From assembly GCA_003022685.1 (NCBI GenBank), contig PXSV01000148.1, positions 767 to 19,732 on the forward strand: DNA of 18,966 nt. The letters run 5' to 3'. Shown one piece after another: positions 1 to 6,527 of this stretch; the stretch's first letter is position 1; the number at the start of each line of letters is the position of its first letter. Below the pieces are notes generated by a model. The model was not told the DNA's origin. It ran no database searches and saw only the letters and a program-made list of their open reading frames with translations. The stretch is from Halobacteriales archaeon SW_9_67_24 (GTDB taxonomy: Archaea; Halobacteriota; Halobacteria; Halobacteriales; Halococcaceae). The position numbers and the translations under genes were made by a program.

Positions 1-352
1 CCGCCGAACCCGCTGCGGCGTGGAGCCCGTCGATGTTCTGGGTCACGACCCGATCGAGGTGGCCCGCGGCTTCGAGGTCGGCGAGCGCCTCGTGGGCCGC
101 GTTCGGCGCGACGTCGTCCCTGGAGACCGTTTCGTGGAGCGCGAGCCGGTCGCGCCAGAACCCCGCGGGATCGCAGTCGAGCCGCGAGACGTGGAACTCC
201 GCCGGGTCGTGACGCTCCCAGAGGCCGTCCTCGCCCCGGAAGTCGGGGATGCCCGAGGCGGTGCTCACGCCCGCACCGGTCATCGCCACCGTGACGTCGG
301 CCTCACGGATGGCGTGGGCCGCGAACCGGAGGCCGTCGGCGTCGATGGTCAT
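1..352 (-). CDS. Sirtuin, NAD-dependent protein deacylase (5' part only)
   Basis: This is the first 117 codons of a Sir2-family enzyme; the rest runs off the left edge. Sirtuins remove acyl groups from lysines using NAD+, giving nicotinamide and O-acyl-ADP-ribose. Two family signatures are visible: GAGVSTASGIPDFRG at about residues 26-40 (NAD-binding loop) and TQNIDGLH at about 104-111 (NAD/acyl-lysine pocket). The start is an ATG at 352 followed by TIDADGLRFAAHAIREADV, with an AT-rich element about 25 bp upstream, so a leaderless transcript is likely. The catalytic His and the zinc-binding Cys4 module would lie beyond the window and cannot be checked. It follows the small HTH gene on the same strand after 109 bp, so it may have its own promoter. 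The family call is secure; the protein substrate is unknown. Confidence 0.93.
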   Translation of the reverse strand, partial: MTIDADGLRFAAHAIREADVTVAMTGAGVSTASGIPDFRGEDGLWERHDPAEFHVSRLDCDPAGFWRDRLALHETVSRDDVAPNAAHEALADLEAAGHLDRVVTQNIDGLHAAAGSA

Positions 353-373
353 GGGAAGCGGTGGCGACGGACG

Positions 374-384
374 AGCAAAAGTTC
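374..384 (-). promoter_or_regulatory. Candidate TATA element for the sirtuin gene
   Basis: On the minus strand this 11-bp stretch reads GAACTTTTGCT. It is the most AT-rich spot in the 109-bp gap before the sirtuin ATG and lies about 25 bp upstream of it, the usual TATA-to-start distance for haloarchaeal leaderless mRNAs. It is a positional call only. Confidence 0.3.
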
Positions 385-461
385 GGGGCCGCTTCCTCCC
401 GACGGCTCGATCGACCGGGGGATCGGCGTTCCGGGGGGGCGTCTCCGGGAGAGTCGAGCGA

Positions 462-662
462 TCAGGACTGCTCGCTCTCGCCGAGCAGCTCCACGAGCGC
501 GGCCGCGTGCTCGTCGCTCGGGGCCCGTTCGCCGTTCTCCCACGCCGCGACCTCGACCGTGGTGGTGTCGAGAGTGGCCGCGAGCTCCAGCTGGTGGAGA
601 CCGCGAGCCTGGCGGCGAGAGCGGAGCTCCTCGCCGAGCGGCGGGTTACTCCCCGTCGGCAT
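462..662 (-). CDS. Small helix-turn-helix (XRE-like) DNA-binding protein
   Basis: This 66-aa protein is almost entirely one lambda-repressor/XRE-like helix-turn-helix. The pattern LGEELRSRRQARGLHQLELA, then LDTTTVEVAAWENGERAPS, matches the usual helix 1 (LRxxRxxxGLxQxELA), recognition helix, and the W-E-NG-x-R-x-P turn. It lacks any sensor or oligomerisation domain, so it could act as a DNA-binding subunit or depend on a partner. Its ATG lies inside the end of the upstream GAF gene (17-bp overlap), so the two are probably translationally coupled. A GAF sensor encoded with a bare HTH suggests a split regulator, which is inference. The target is unknown. Confidence 0.75.
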   Translation of the reverse strand: MPTGSNPPLGEELRSRRQARGLHQLELAATLDTTTVEVAAWENGERAPSDEHAAALVELLGESEQS

Positions 663-1107
663 GGGCGATGACCCGTCTCCCGACGCTCATCAGTCGATCC
701 CGTTCTTCGGGAGTGAACTCGTACCGTTCCGGTTTCCCGACCCCGATCGTTCCCTTGAGCCTGCCGTCCTCGCCGACGATCGGGGCAGCAAGCGACCCTT
801 CCATTCCCGTCGCGCGTGCGCCGTCCTCGGCGACGCCGGAATCGTCCGTCTGGAGGTTGCAGACGTCGACCGGCTCCATCCGCTCGGCCGCCAACCCGGC
901 CATTCCCTTGCCGATCGGGATCGTCTCGATGCGGGAACGGACGGCGTCCGGGATGCCGATCGAAGCGACGAGGCGTAACCCGTCGGCGTCCGCTCGGTGG
1001 AGCGTGCCGGACGTACAGTCGAACGCCGCGACGACGTCTTGGAGGACTGCTGTCGTCCCCTCGCCGGGTTCCGGTTCGACGGACCGCGGTGTCGTTTCAT
1101 CGCTCAT
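646..1107 (-). CDS. Stand-alone GAF-domain protein
   Basis: The protein has 153 aa and consists of a single GAF domain, the small-molecule or redox sensor fold. Visible landmarks are LRLVASIGIPDAVRSRIETI, the GKGMAGLAAER turn, VDVCNLQTDDSG, and the closing strand LKGTIGVGKPERYEFTPEE before a final helix. There is no histidine kinase, PAS or output domain, and no transmembrane segment. Cysteines are few (one near residue 30 and one in VDVCNL), and the pattern does not fit free methionine-R-sulfoxide reductase, which is a related fold. The start is the ATG at 1107, with a TTTAA element 34-40 bp upstream. It overlaps the downstream HTH gene by 17 bp. The ligand is not predictable. Confidence 0.8.
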   Translation of the reverse strand: MSDETTPRSVEPEPGEGTTAVLQDVVAAFDCTSGTLHRADADGLRLVASIGIPDAVRSRIETIPIGKGMAGLAAERMEPVDVCNLQTDDSGVAEDGARATGMEGSLAAPIVGEDGRLKGTIGVGKPERYEFTPEERDRLMSVGRRVIAHADGE

Positions 1108-1140
1108 CGTCGCTGGGAAGTCGATACCATCGGTGGTCGG

Positions 1141-1147
1141 TTAAATC
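1141..1147 (-). promoter_or_regulatory. Candidate TATA element for the GAF-HTH pair
   Basis: On the minus strand this reads GATTTAA, 34-40 bp before the GAF ATG, in the 155-bp gap after the acyl-CoA dehydrogenase gene. The spacing predicts a transcript with a very short leader. Nothing else is visible in that gap. Confidence 0.4.
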
Positions 1148-1262
1148 CACGGAAAGGGGGCGAAGGCCTTACCCGCAGCGACCGGGAGGCCGTTCCGGAG
1201 CCAGCGACCGCACTGTGGGACGCCCACGATCACGGGAGGACCTGGCGGCTGGTGGAACGGGA

Positions 1263-2486
1263 TCAGCCGGCGGGCTCCCCGAACCGCGGGATCGCCGTGA
1301 TCTCCGCCGGGTCGGTGTCCTCGAACGCCGCGCGCGCGATGGTGCGCTTGTGGACCTCGTCCGCACCGTCGATGATCCGGAACGCGCGCACCGCCTCGTA
1401 GAAGTCCGCGAGCGGGAGGTCCCGACCGATCCCCGCCCCGCCACAGCACTGAACCGCGAGATCGATCGTTTCCTGCACGACCCGCGCGGCGAACACCTTG
1501 CTCATCGAGACCGCGACCCTGGCCTCCTCGCCGGCGGCGATCTTCCCGGCCGCATCGCGGACCATCGTCCGCGCGGCGTGGAGTTCGGTCTCGGCCTCCG
1601 CGATCGCAAAGCGCTGGGCCTGTTTGTCCGCGAGCGACGACCCGAACGCCTCGCGATCGTCCATATACGCTTTCGCCACGTCGAGCGCACGCTCGGCCAT
1701 CCCCGAAAACCGCATGCAGTGAGTCAGGCGGGCGGGACCGAGGCGCTGCTGGGCGATCTCGAAGCCGGCGTTCTCGGCACCGAGCAGGTTCTCCTCGGGC
1801 ACGCGAACCCCGTCGAATCCGATCTCGGCGTGGCTCTCCGGGACGGTGTGCTGCCCGAGGTGAGGGATGTCGCGGACGATCTCCACCCCCGCGGTGTCGG
1901 TCGGCACGAGAACGATCGAACAGCCGGCGTACGGATGAGCGTCGGGATCGGTGCGCGCCATCACGAGGAGGACGTCGGCCGCGCCGCCCTGTGTGGTCCA
2001 CCATTTGTGACCGTCGATGACCCACTCGTCGCCCTCCTTCTCGGCGGTCGTCCGGAGCATCTTCGGATCGGACCCGCCGCCGGGAGCGGGCTCGGTCATC
2101 GCGAAGCCCGATCGGATCTCGCCCGCGACCAGGGGCCGGAGCCACTCCTTCTGCTGGTCGTCGGTGCCGACGAGTTCGAGCGTGTGCATGTTGCCCTCGT
2201 CGGGCGCGTCGACCCGCATCGCGGGCGCGCCGAGCAGGCTCCGGCCCGCCTGCTCGAACACCGGGAGCACGTCCCGGAACGCCATCCCCTCACCCCCGTG
2301 CTCCTCGGGGATCTGGGGCGCATAGATGTCGTACTCGCGGGCCTGCTCGCGAAGGTCGGCGATGGTCTCCCGGGAGACCGACTCGCCGCTGGCGTGGGAA
2401 CGCTCCGCGGGCAGGACGACCTCTTCCATGAGTTTGCGGGCGCGGTCGGTCGCCTCGCGTGCGGCTGCCGAGTCGTCGTACTCCAT
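1263..2486 (-). CDS. Acyl-CoA dehydrogenase of the ACAD10/ACAD11 (LvaC-like) subfamily
   Basis: This 407-aa flavoprotein contains the full acyl-CoA dehydrogenase fold: a helical N-domain, FAMTEPAPGGGSD and KWWTTQGGAADVLLVMART in the FAD/substrate beta-domain (about 128-178), and a C-terminal helical domain. Several segments match the ACAD half of eukaryotic ACAD10/11: RLGPARLTHCMRFSGMAERA (248-267), VQCCGGAGIGRDLPLADFY (345-363) and DGADEVHKRTIAR (373-385). In ordinary fatty-acyl dehydrogenases the catalytic base is a Glu in a YEG motif; here the aligned residue is D373, as in the ACAD10/11 DGPDEVH motif. Those enzymes act on 4-phosphoacyl-CoA made by a partner kinase. A GTG at 2504 would add six residues, but the ATG at 2486 is preferred because a TATA-like TTTTACAAT sits about 25 bp upstream. 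The gene is divergent from an APH kinase. Family call strong; substrate inferred. Confidence 0.9.
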   Translation of the reverse strand: MEYDDSAAAREATDRARKLMEEVVLPAERSHASGESVSRETIADLREQAREYDIYAPQIPEEHGGEGMAFRDVLPVFEQAGRSLLGAPAMRVDAPDEGNMHTLELVGTDDQQKEWLRPLVAGEIRSGFAMTEPAPGGGSDPKMLRTTAEKEGDEWVIDGHKWWTTQGGAADVLLVMARTDPDAHPYAGCSIVLVPTDTAGVEIVRDIPHLGQHTVPESHAEIGFDGVRVPEENLLGAENAGFEIAQQRLGPARLTHCMRFSGMAERALDVAKAYMDDREAFGSSLADKQAQRFAIAEAETELHAARTMVRDAAGKIAAGEEARVAVSMSKVFAARVVQETIDLAVQCCGGAGIGRDLPLADFYEAVRAFRIIDGADEVHKRTIARAAFEDTDPAEITAIPRFGEPAG

Positions 2487-2506
2487 GCCCACACATCCGC
2501 ACACAC

Positions 2507-2518
2507 CATTGTAAAACG
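2507..2518. promoter_or_regulatory. Divergent promoter region between dehydrogenase and kinase
   Basis: The 83-bp gap between the two divergent start codons contains one AT-rich core. On the minus strand it reads GTTTTACAATGG and lies about 25 bp before the dehydrogenase ATG. On the plus strand the same bases (TTGTAAAAC) could serve the kinase. A second AT-rich spot, TATTCATACG at 2560-2569, abuts the kinase ATG at 2570. It could only serve the alternative kinase start at 2630. Confidence 0.45.
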
Positions 2519-2569
2519 ATCGGGCTACACAGTCGAGACCAACCCCGTGAACCCCCAGCTATTCATACG

Positions 2570-3655
2570 ATGTCCACGAACGGAGCTACCAATGGTAATC
2601 GAACGGTCGGGAGCGACGGGGTGGGATCGATGACCGGCGAGGGTGAGGAAAGTGCATACTTCTCGCGGATCGTCGACGAGGAGTCGTTGGCGAGCTACTT
2701 CGAGCGGGAGCTAGGGTCCGTCGAGGAGTATCGAATCGAGCACCATCAGGAGGGACACTCGAACGAGACCCTGTTCGTGGCGTGGGGCGAGCGCGCCCTC
2801 GTGGTTCGCCGGCCGCCGCCCGGCGAAACTGCCGACACCGCCCACGACGTCCTTCGGGAGTACCGGGTGATGGACCACCTCCAGAACACACCGGTCAGAG
2901 TGCCGCCGACGGTGCTCGCGTGCGAGGACGAGTCGGTGCTCGACTGCGAGTTCTACGTGATGGAACGCGTCACAGGAAGCGTGCTCCGCGAGACTGAGCC
3001 CGAGCGCTTCGCCACACCGGACCACCGCCGGCGGATCGGCGCGGAGCTGATCGACGGGCTCTGTGAGATCCACGCCGTCGACCCCGAAACGGTGGGACTG
3101 GGCGAGTTCGGCCCGTTCGACGTCACGACCGAGGAACGCGAAGTGCCCGCACTCTACGACGTGATGGAGTGGCTGACTGCGAACGCCCCCGATGCGCCGA
3201 CGCACACGCTGGTTCAGGGCGACTACAAACTCGACAACGTGATGTTTGCGCCCAGCACCCCGCCCGAACTCATCGCGGTGTTCGACTGGGAGCTGAGCAC
3301 GCTCGGCAACCCCCTCGTCGATCTGGGGTGGCTTCTGTCCTATTGGTGGGACGCGGGCGATCCGGACCCACCAGCGGCGACCGACTCGCTCAACGCGACG
3401 TTCATGACTCGCGAGGGCTACCCCACTCGGAAGGAACTCGTCGAACGCTACGAGGAGCGGACGGGAATCGAGTACGAACACGACCGGTTCTACCGCGCGC
3501 TCGCGGTCTACAAGCTCGCCGGGCTGGGCGAGATGTTCTTCCGGCGGTATCTGGAGGGCAACGCCGACGACCCGCTGTACCCGAAAATGGAGACCGGCGT
3601 GCCCGAACTCGCCGACCGCGCGCTGCGGATCATCGAAGGCGAGGAGCCGCTGTGA
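2570..3655 (+). CDS. APH-fold kinase, ACAD10/11 kinase-domain (LvaA-like) family
   Basis: This 361-aa protein is an aminoglycoside-phosphotransferase-fold small-molecule kinase. In order: HSNETLFVAWGERALVVRRP (glycine loop and ATP-binding lysine/arginine strand), FYVMERVTGSVLRE (hinge), the catalytic loop LVQGDYKLDNVMF (D218, N223), and the metal-binding AVFDWELSTLGNPLVDLGWL (D239). The DWELSTLG block is characteristic of the kinase half of ACAD10/ACAD11 and related acyl-CoA-linked kinases rather than of antibiotic-resistance enzymes. The usual His before Gly-Asp is Gln here (Q216), while the catalytic Asp is kept. The ATG at 2570 is chosen; MTGEGEESAYFSRIVDE from the ATG at 2630 is a good alternative, since the first 20 residues are low complexity. 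It overlaps the hydratase gene by 4 bp. The likely substrate, by inference, is a 4-hydroxyacyl-CoA. Confidence 0.87.
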   Translation: MSTNGATNGNRTVGSDGVGSMTGEGEESAYFSRIVDEESLASYFERELGSVEEYRIEHHQEGHSNETLFVAWGERALVVRRPPPGETADTAHDVLREYRVMDHLQNTPVRVPPTVLACEDESVLDCEFYVMERVTGSVLRETEPERFATPDHRRRIGAELIDGLCEIHAVDPETVGLGEFGPFDVTTEEREVPALYDVMEWLTANAPDAPTHTLVQGDYKLDNVMFAPSTPPELIAVFDWELSTLGNPLVDLGWLLSYWWDAGDPDPPAATDSLNATFMTREGYPTRKELVERYEERTGIEYEHDRFYRALAVYKLAGLGEMFFRRYLEGNADDPLYPKMETGVPELADRALRIIEGEEPL

Positions 3656-4092
3656 GCTACTTTGAATCGGTCTCGGTCGGCGACACCGCTCGGACTGCGG
3701 GGCGGACGGTCACGGCTGCGGACGTGACGAACTTCGCGGGCGTGAGCGGCGATTTCAACCACCACCACACCGACGCCGAGCGGATGGCGAACACCGAATA
3801 CGGCGGTCGGATCGCCCACGGCGCGTTCGTCTTTTCGGCGATGACCGGGCTGCTCTGGCAGTCGCGCACGCCGGACGAGCGCGAGGACGTGATCGCCTTT
3901 TACGGGGTGGACGGACTCCGCTTCACCGCGCCGACGTACGTCGGCGACACCATCCACGTCGAAACCGAGGTCGTGGAGAAAGAAGAGCGCGAGCATCCAC
4001 GAGCTTCCGGTACCGTGCGGTACGACGCTGCGGTGAAAAACCAGGACGACGCAACCGTGCTCCGGTGTGAACTCCTCTCGCTGGTTCGCTAA
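3652..4092 (+). CDS. MaoC-like (R)-specific enoyl-CoA hydratase
   Basis: This 146-aa single hot-dog-fold protein carries the R-hydratase signature FAGVSGDFNHHHTDAERMA. D34 and H39 occupy the catalytic Asp/His positions, although the usual Pro-Leu between Asn and His is replaced by His-His. This is followed by YGGRIAHGAFVFSAMTGLL, typical of MaoC/PhaJ proteins. Such enzymes add water to trans-2-enoyl-CoA, giving (R)-3-hydroxyacyl-CoA. The start is a GTG at 3652 that overlaps the kinase stop codon (GTGA, 4 bp), so translation is probably coupled; no other start keeps the conserved N-terminus. In this cluster it could hydrate an enoyl-CoA released by the divergent dehydrogenase. A role in feeding polyhydroxyalkanoate synthesis is another option. 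Confidence 0.88.
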   Translation: MSYFESVSVGDTARTAGRTVTAADVTNFAGVSGDFNHHHTDAERMANTEYGGRIAHGAFVFSAMTGLLWQSRTPDEREDVIAFYGVDGLRFTAPTYVGDTIHVETEVVEKEEREHPRASGTVRYDAAVKNQDDATVLRCELLSLVR

Positions 4093-4203
4093 ACCTCCCT
4101 TTCGCCCTGCCGAACGCCGCTCGACTCGGTAACCGCGGTGTGTTCACGCTTGTACACCGACGGCTGCGATGGAACGGATTCGATTTCGGCCTGTGCAGGA
4201 CGG

Positions 4204-4221
4204 ACCGACCGACAGGTCGGT
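4204..4221. other. Hairpin in the gap between convergent hydratase and rpsB
   Basis: A perfect 7-bp inverted repeat, ACCGACC and GGTCGGT, is separated by a GACA loop and followed on the plus strand by TTTCC. It lies 111 bp after the hydratase stop. It may help end or stabilise the kinase-hydratase mRNA. The rest of the 250-bp gap shows no gene. Confidence 0.35.
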
Positions 4222-4307
4222 TTCCGTAGCAGTCCAGCCCACAGCAACTATCTCAACTGGAACGACCCGCTCGACGTGCTCACGCATTCGAACGGCCGAG
4301 TGTCCTC

Positions 4308-4331
4308 TTTTCCGCTACTGCGTGCGGAAAA
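4308..4331 (-). terminator. Hairpin just after rpsB, possible operon end signal
   Basis: An exact 8-bp inverted repeat, TTTTCCGC and GCGGAAAA, with an 8-nt loop starts 11 bp beyond the rpsB stop codon. It is the only strong dyad at the end of the long ribosomal operon. On the minus strand the 3' arm is not followed by a T run, so it may be an RNA-stabilising or processing structure rather than a true terminator. Confidence 0.4.
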
Positions 4332-4342
4332 CGAACGCGGGC

Positions 4343-5137
4343 TCAGATACCCTCTTCGAAGTCGTCGAGTGCGTACATCGTGTCCGCGCCGCGGCGGTCG
4401 AGCGTCTCGTTCGCGAGCAGCCAGTAGACCACCGACAGCGCCCGGCGACCCTTGTTGTTCGTCGGGATCGCGAGGTCGACGTTGCTCGTGGAGTTGTTCG
4501 AGTCACACATCGCGACCACCGGGATCCCCACCGTGATCGCCTCGGTCACGGCCTGGGAGTCGCCGATCGGGTCGGTCACCACGAGCACGTCGGGTTCGAT
4601 GTACCCGTCGTAGTCGGGATTGGTGAGCGTCCCGGGGATGAACCGGCCCGTCCGGGCGCGCGCCCCGATGGCGTCGGCGAGCTTCTCGGCCGGGAACCGG
4701 CCGTACTGGCGCGACGAGGCGACCAGGATCCCCTCGGGATCGTAGTTTTCGAGGAAGTCGGCAGCGGTCCGGATCCGCTCGTCGGTTCGGCCCACGTCGA
4801 GGACGTAGAGGCCGTCGGTCCGGACGCGGTGGATGAACCGCTCCATCTCGTCGGTCTTCTGCTGGGTGCCGATGTGGACACCGGCCCCCAGATAGTCCTC
4901 GACGGGAATGAGAAGGTCGGCCTCGTCGTCGGCCATTACGTTCTCGTCGAACGCCGGTCCGTCCTCGGTTTCCTCGTCGGCGTCACCCTCCGCCGCGTCG
5001 GCGTCGGTCGTGGCCTCGATCGATTCGTCTCTGACGTCGGTGTCGGGGTCTTCGGCGGGCTCCGCGCCGGCTTCGCCGGTCGGCTCCGCCTCGATGTCGC
5101 GTTCGGCCGCGTCGAGACCCTCTTCGTTGTTGCTCAT
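4343..5137 (-). CDS. rpsB: 30S ribosomal protein S2
   Basis: This 264-aa archaeal S2 (uS2) sits on the head/platform side of the small subunit. The core starts near residue 73 with LLIPVEDYLGAGVHIGTQ, followed by FIHRVRTDGLYVLDVGRTDE, RFIPGTLTNPDYDGYIEPDV (family signature region) and PVVAMCDSNNSTSNVDLAIP. The first 70 or so residues are a low-complexity acidic tail rich in Asp, Glu and Ala, which I believe is common in haloarchaeal S2. The ATG overlaps the enolase stop by 4 bp (ATGA) and is preceded at 5145-5149 by a GGAGG ribosome binding site with 7-nt spacing, which fixes the start. It is the last gene of the operon. Confidence 0.97.
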   Translation of the reverse strand: MSNNEEGLDAAERDIEAEPTGEAGAEPAEDPDTDVRDESIEATTDADAAEGDADEETEDGPAFDENVMADDEADLLIPVEDYLGAGVHIGTQQKTDEMERFIHRVRTDGLYVLDVGRTDERIRTAADFLENYDPEGILVASSRQYGRFPAEKLADAIGARARTGRFIPGTLTNPDYDGYIEPDVLVVTDPIGDSQAVTEAITVGIPVVAMCDSNNSTSNVDLAIPTNNKGRRALSVVYWLLANETLDRRGADTMYALDDFEEGI

Positions 5138-6345
5138 GCGAGTTCCTCCGTTCTGATGAGTTCGTTCAGCTTGGCTGTGCGCTCGCCGCCGACCGCGCCC
5201 GTCTTCACGTATGGTGCGGCGGTCGCCACGGCGAGGTGTGCGATCGTGGTGTCCTCGGTCTCGCCCGATCGGTGCGAGATCACGGGCGCGAGCCCGTTCT
5301 CGACGGCGCGCTCGGTCGCGTCGAACGCATCCGAGAGCGTCCCGATCTGGTTCGGTTTCACGAGAATCGCGTTCGCCGCGCCCGCCTCGATCCCGCGGTC
5401 GAGCCGCTCGACGTCCGTCACGAACAGGTCGTCGCCACAGATCAGCGTCTCCGTGCCGACCTGCTCGGTCAACTCGGCGAACCCCTCGAAGTCCTCCTCG
5501 TCGAGCGGGTCCTCGACGTAGACGAGGTCGTACTCGTCGACGAGGTCCGCGACGTACTCGATCTGCTCGTCGGGGGTTCGCTCGGTGTCGCCGTAGCGGT
5601 AGACACCCTCGTCGTCGCCGTCGGCGTCGTAGAGTTCGGTCGCCGCCACGTCGAGGCCGAACCCGATGTCGAAGCCGACCTCCTCGGCGATCTGCTCGGT
5701 GGCCTCGTCAACGATCTCGAACGCCTCGCCGTCGTCGATCGCGGGGGCCCACGCGCCCTCGTCGCCTTTCGCTGCGGGGACGTCCCGGTCGGCGAGGATC
5801 TCGCCGACTGCGGCGTGGACTCGCGCGTTCGCGAACACCGCGTCCGCGACGCTGGGTGCGCCGACCGGTGCGGCGAGGAACTCCTGGATGTGAGTCGCGT
5901 CGGCCGCGTGCTCGCCGCCGCCGATCACGTTGCCGAGCGGCGTGGGGAACTCGTTCCCGCGGAACGCGCCACCGAGATGCTGGTACAGCGGCGCGCCGAG
6001 CGTGTCGGCTGCGGCGGTCGCGGCAGCCATCGAGATCGCCACCGCGCTGTTCGCGCCGATCTCGTCGAAGCTCTCGGTGCCGTCGGCCGCGCGCAGCGCG
6101 GCGTCGACCGAGCGCTGATCGCCGGCGTACACCTGGCCCTCGATCCGCGGGACGGCGTGCTCGCGAGCGCTCGCGATCGCCTCGCTCGCGGGCAGCGATG
6201 TCGCCTCGTGCGCGCCAGTGCTCGCGCCGCTCGGTGCGGCTGCCAAACCGAACCCGCCCGACTCGGTGGTGACCTCAGCCTCTACGGTCGGATTTCCCCG
6301 AGAGTCGAGGATTCGTCGGAGTCGGACCTCGGTGACGAGCGTCAT
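5134..6345 (-). CDS. eno: Enolase (phosphopyruvate hydratase)
   Basis: The 403-aa enzyme interconverts 2-phosphoglycerate and phosphoenolpyruvate in the cytoplasm. Family landmarks are RILDSRGNPTVEAEV near the N-terminus, AAPSGASTGAHEA, PTPLGNVIGGGEHA, KGDEGAWAP, VYVEDPLDEEDFEGF, ETLICGDDLFVTDVERL, ILVKPNQIGTLSDA with the catalytic Lys, and VISHRSGETEDTTIAHLAVA. All expected Mg2+ and catalytic segments appear present. The start is MTLVTEV at 6345; the open frame extends further upstream through rpoK but that part is not enolase. Overlaps of 4 bp with both rpoK (upstream) and rpsB (downstream) tie it to the translation operon, an arrangement known in haloarchaea. Confidence 0.97.
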   Translation of the reverse strand: MTLVTEVRLRRILDSRGNPTVEAEVTTESGGFGLAAAPSGASTGAHEATSLPASEAIASAREHAVPRIEGQVYAGDQRSVDAALRAADGTESFDEIGANSAVAISMAAATAAADTLGAPLYQHLGGAFRGNEFPTPLGNVIGGGEHAADATHIQEFLAAPVGAPSVADAVFANARVHAAVGEILADRDVPAAKGDEGAWAPAIDDGEAFEIVDEATEQIAEEVGFDIGFGLDVAATELYDADGDDEGVYRYGDTERTPDEQIEYVADLVDEYDLVYVEDPLDEEDFEGFAELTEQVGTETLICGDDLFVTDVERLDRGIEAGAANAILVKPNQIGTLSDAFDATERAVENGLAPVISHRSGETEDTTIAHLAVATAAPYVKTGAVGGERTAKLNELIRTEELA

Positions 6346-6527
6346 TGCTGGCCTCGATTCACCGTGAAGGGCAACACGCCGGCGTCGTACTCCTCGGCCG
6401 CGATCAGGATCGGTTCTGTACTGTCCGTCCCGACCAGCACGGGCGCGCCGTAGGCGATCTGGAGCGCGCGCGCGCCGATGATCCGCGCCTTCTCGTAGCG
6501 GTTGTAGCGTTGGCTTGCCATCGACAT
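6342..6527 (-). CDS. rpoK: DNA-directed RNA polymerase subunit K
   Basis: This 61-aa subunit is homologous to eukaryotic Rpb6 and bacterial omega and helps assemble the polymerase clamp. NRYEKARIIGARALQIAYGA is the conserved core, followed by PILIAAEEYDAGVLPFTVNR. The ATG at 6527 shares one base with the rpoN stop (TGATG). A GTG at 6530 or a second ATG at 6521 are alternatives; the product differs only by a few N-terminal residues. The stop overlaps the enolase ATG by 4 bp. Confidence 0.95.
   Translation of the reverse strand: MSMASQRYNRYEKARIIGARALQIAYGAPVLVGTDSTEPILIAAEEYDAGVLPFTVNRGQQ

Noticed and set aside
816..2633. 605-codon plus-strand open frame opposite the acyl-CoA dehydrogenase
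   Set aside because: It is antisense to a clear conserved gene, is rich in Arg/Gly/Asp, and resembles no family. Long antisense frames are common in very GC-rich DNA because stop codons are rare.
4169..5521. 450-codon plus-strand frame opposite rpsB and the end of eno
   Set aside because: It runs across two well-supported minus-strand genes and their junction, with no recognisable domain.
5236..6453. 405-codon plus-strand frame opposite enolase
   Set aside because: It mirrors the enolase codons and shows no family motif.
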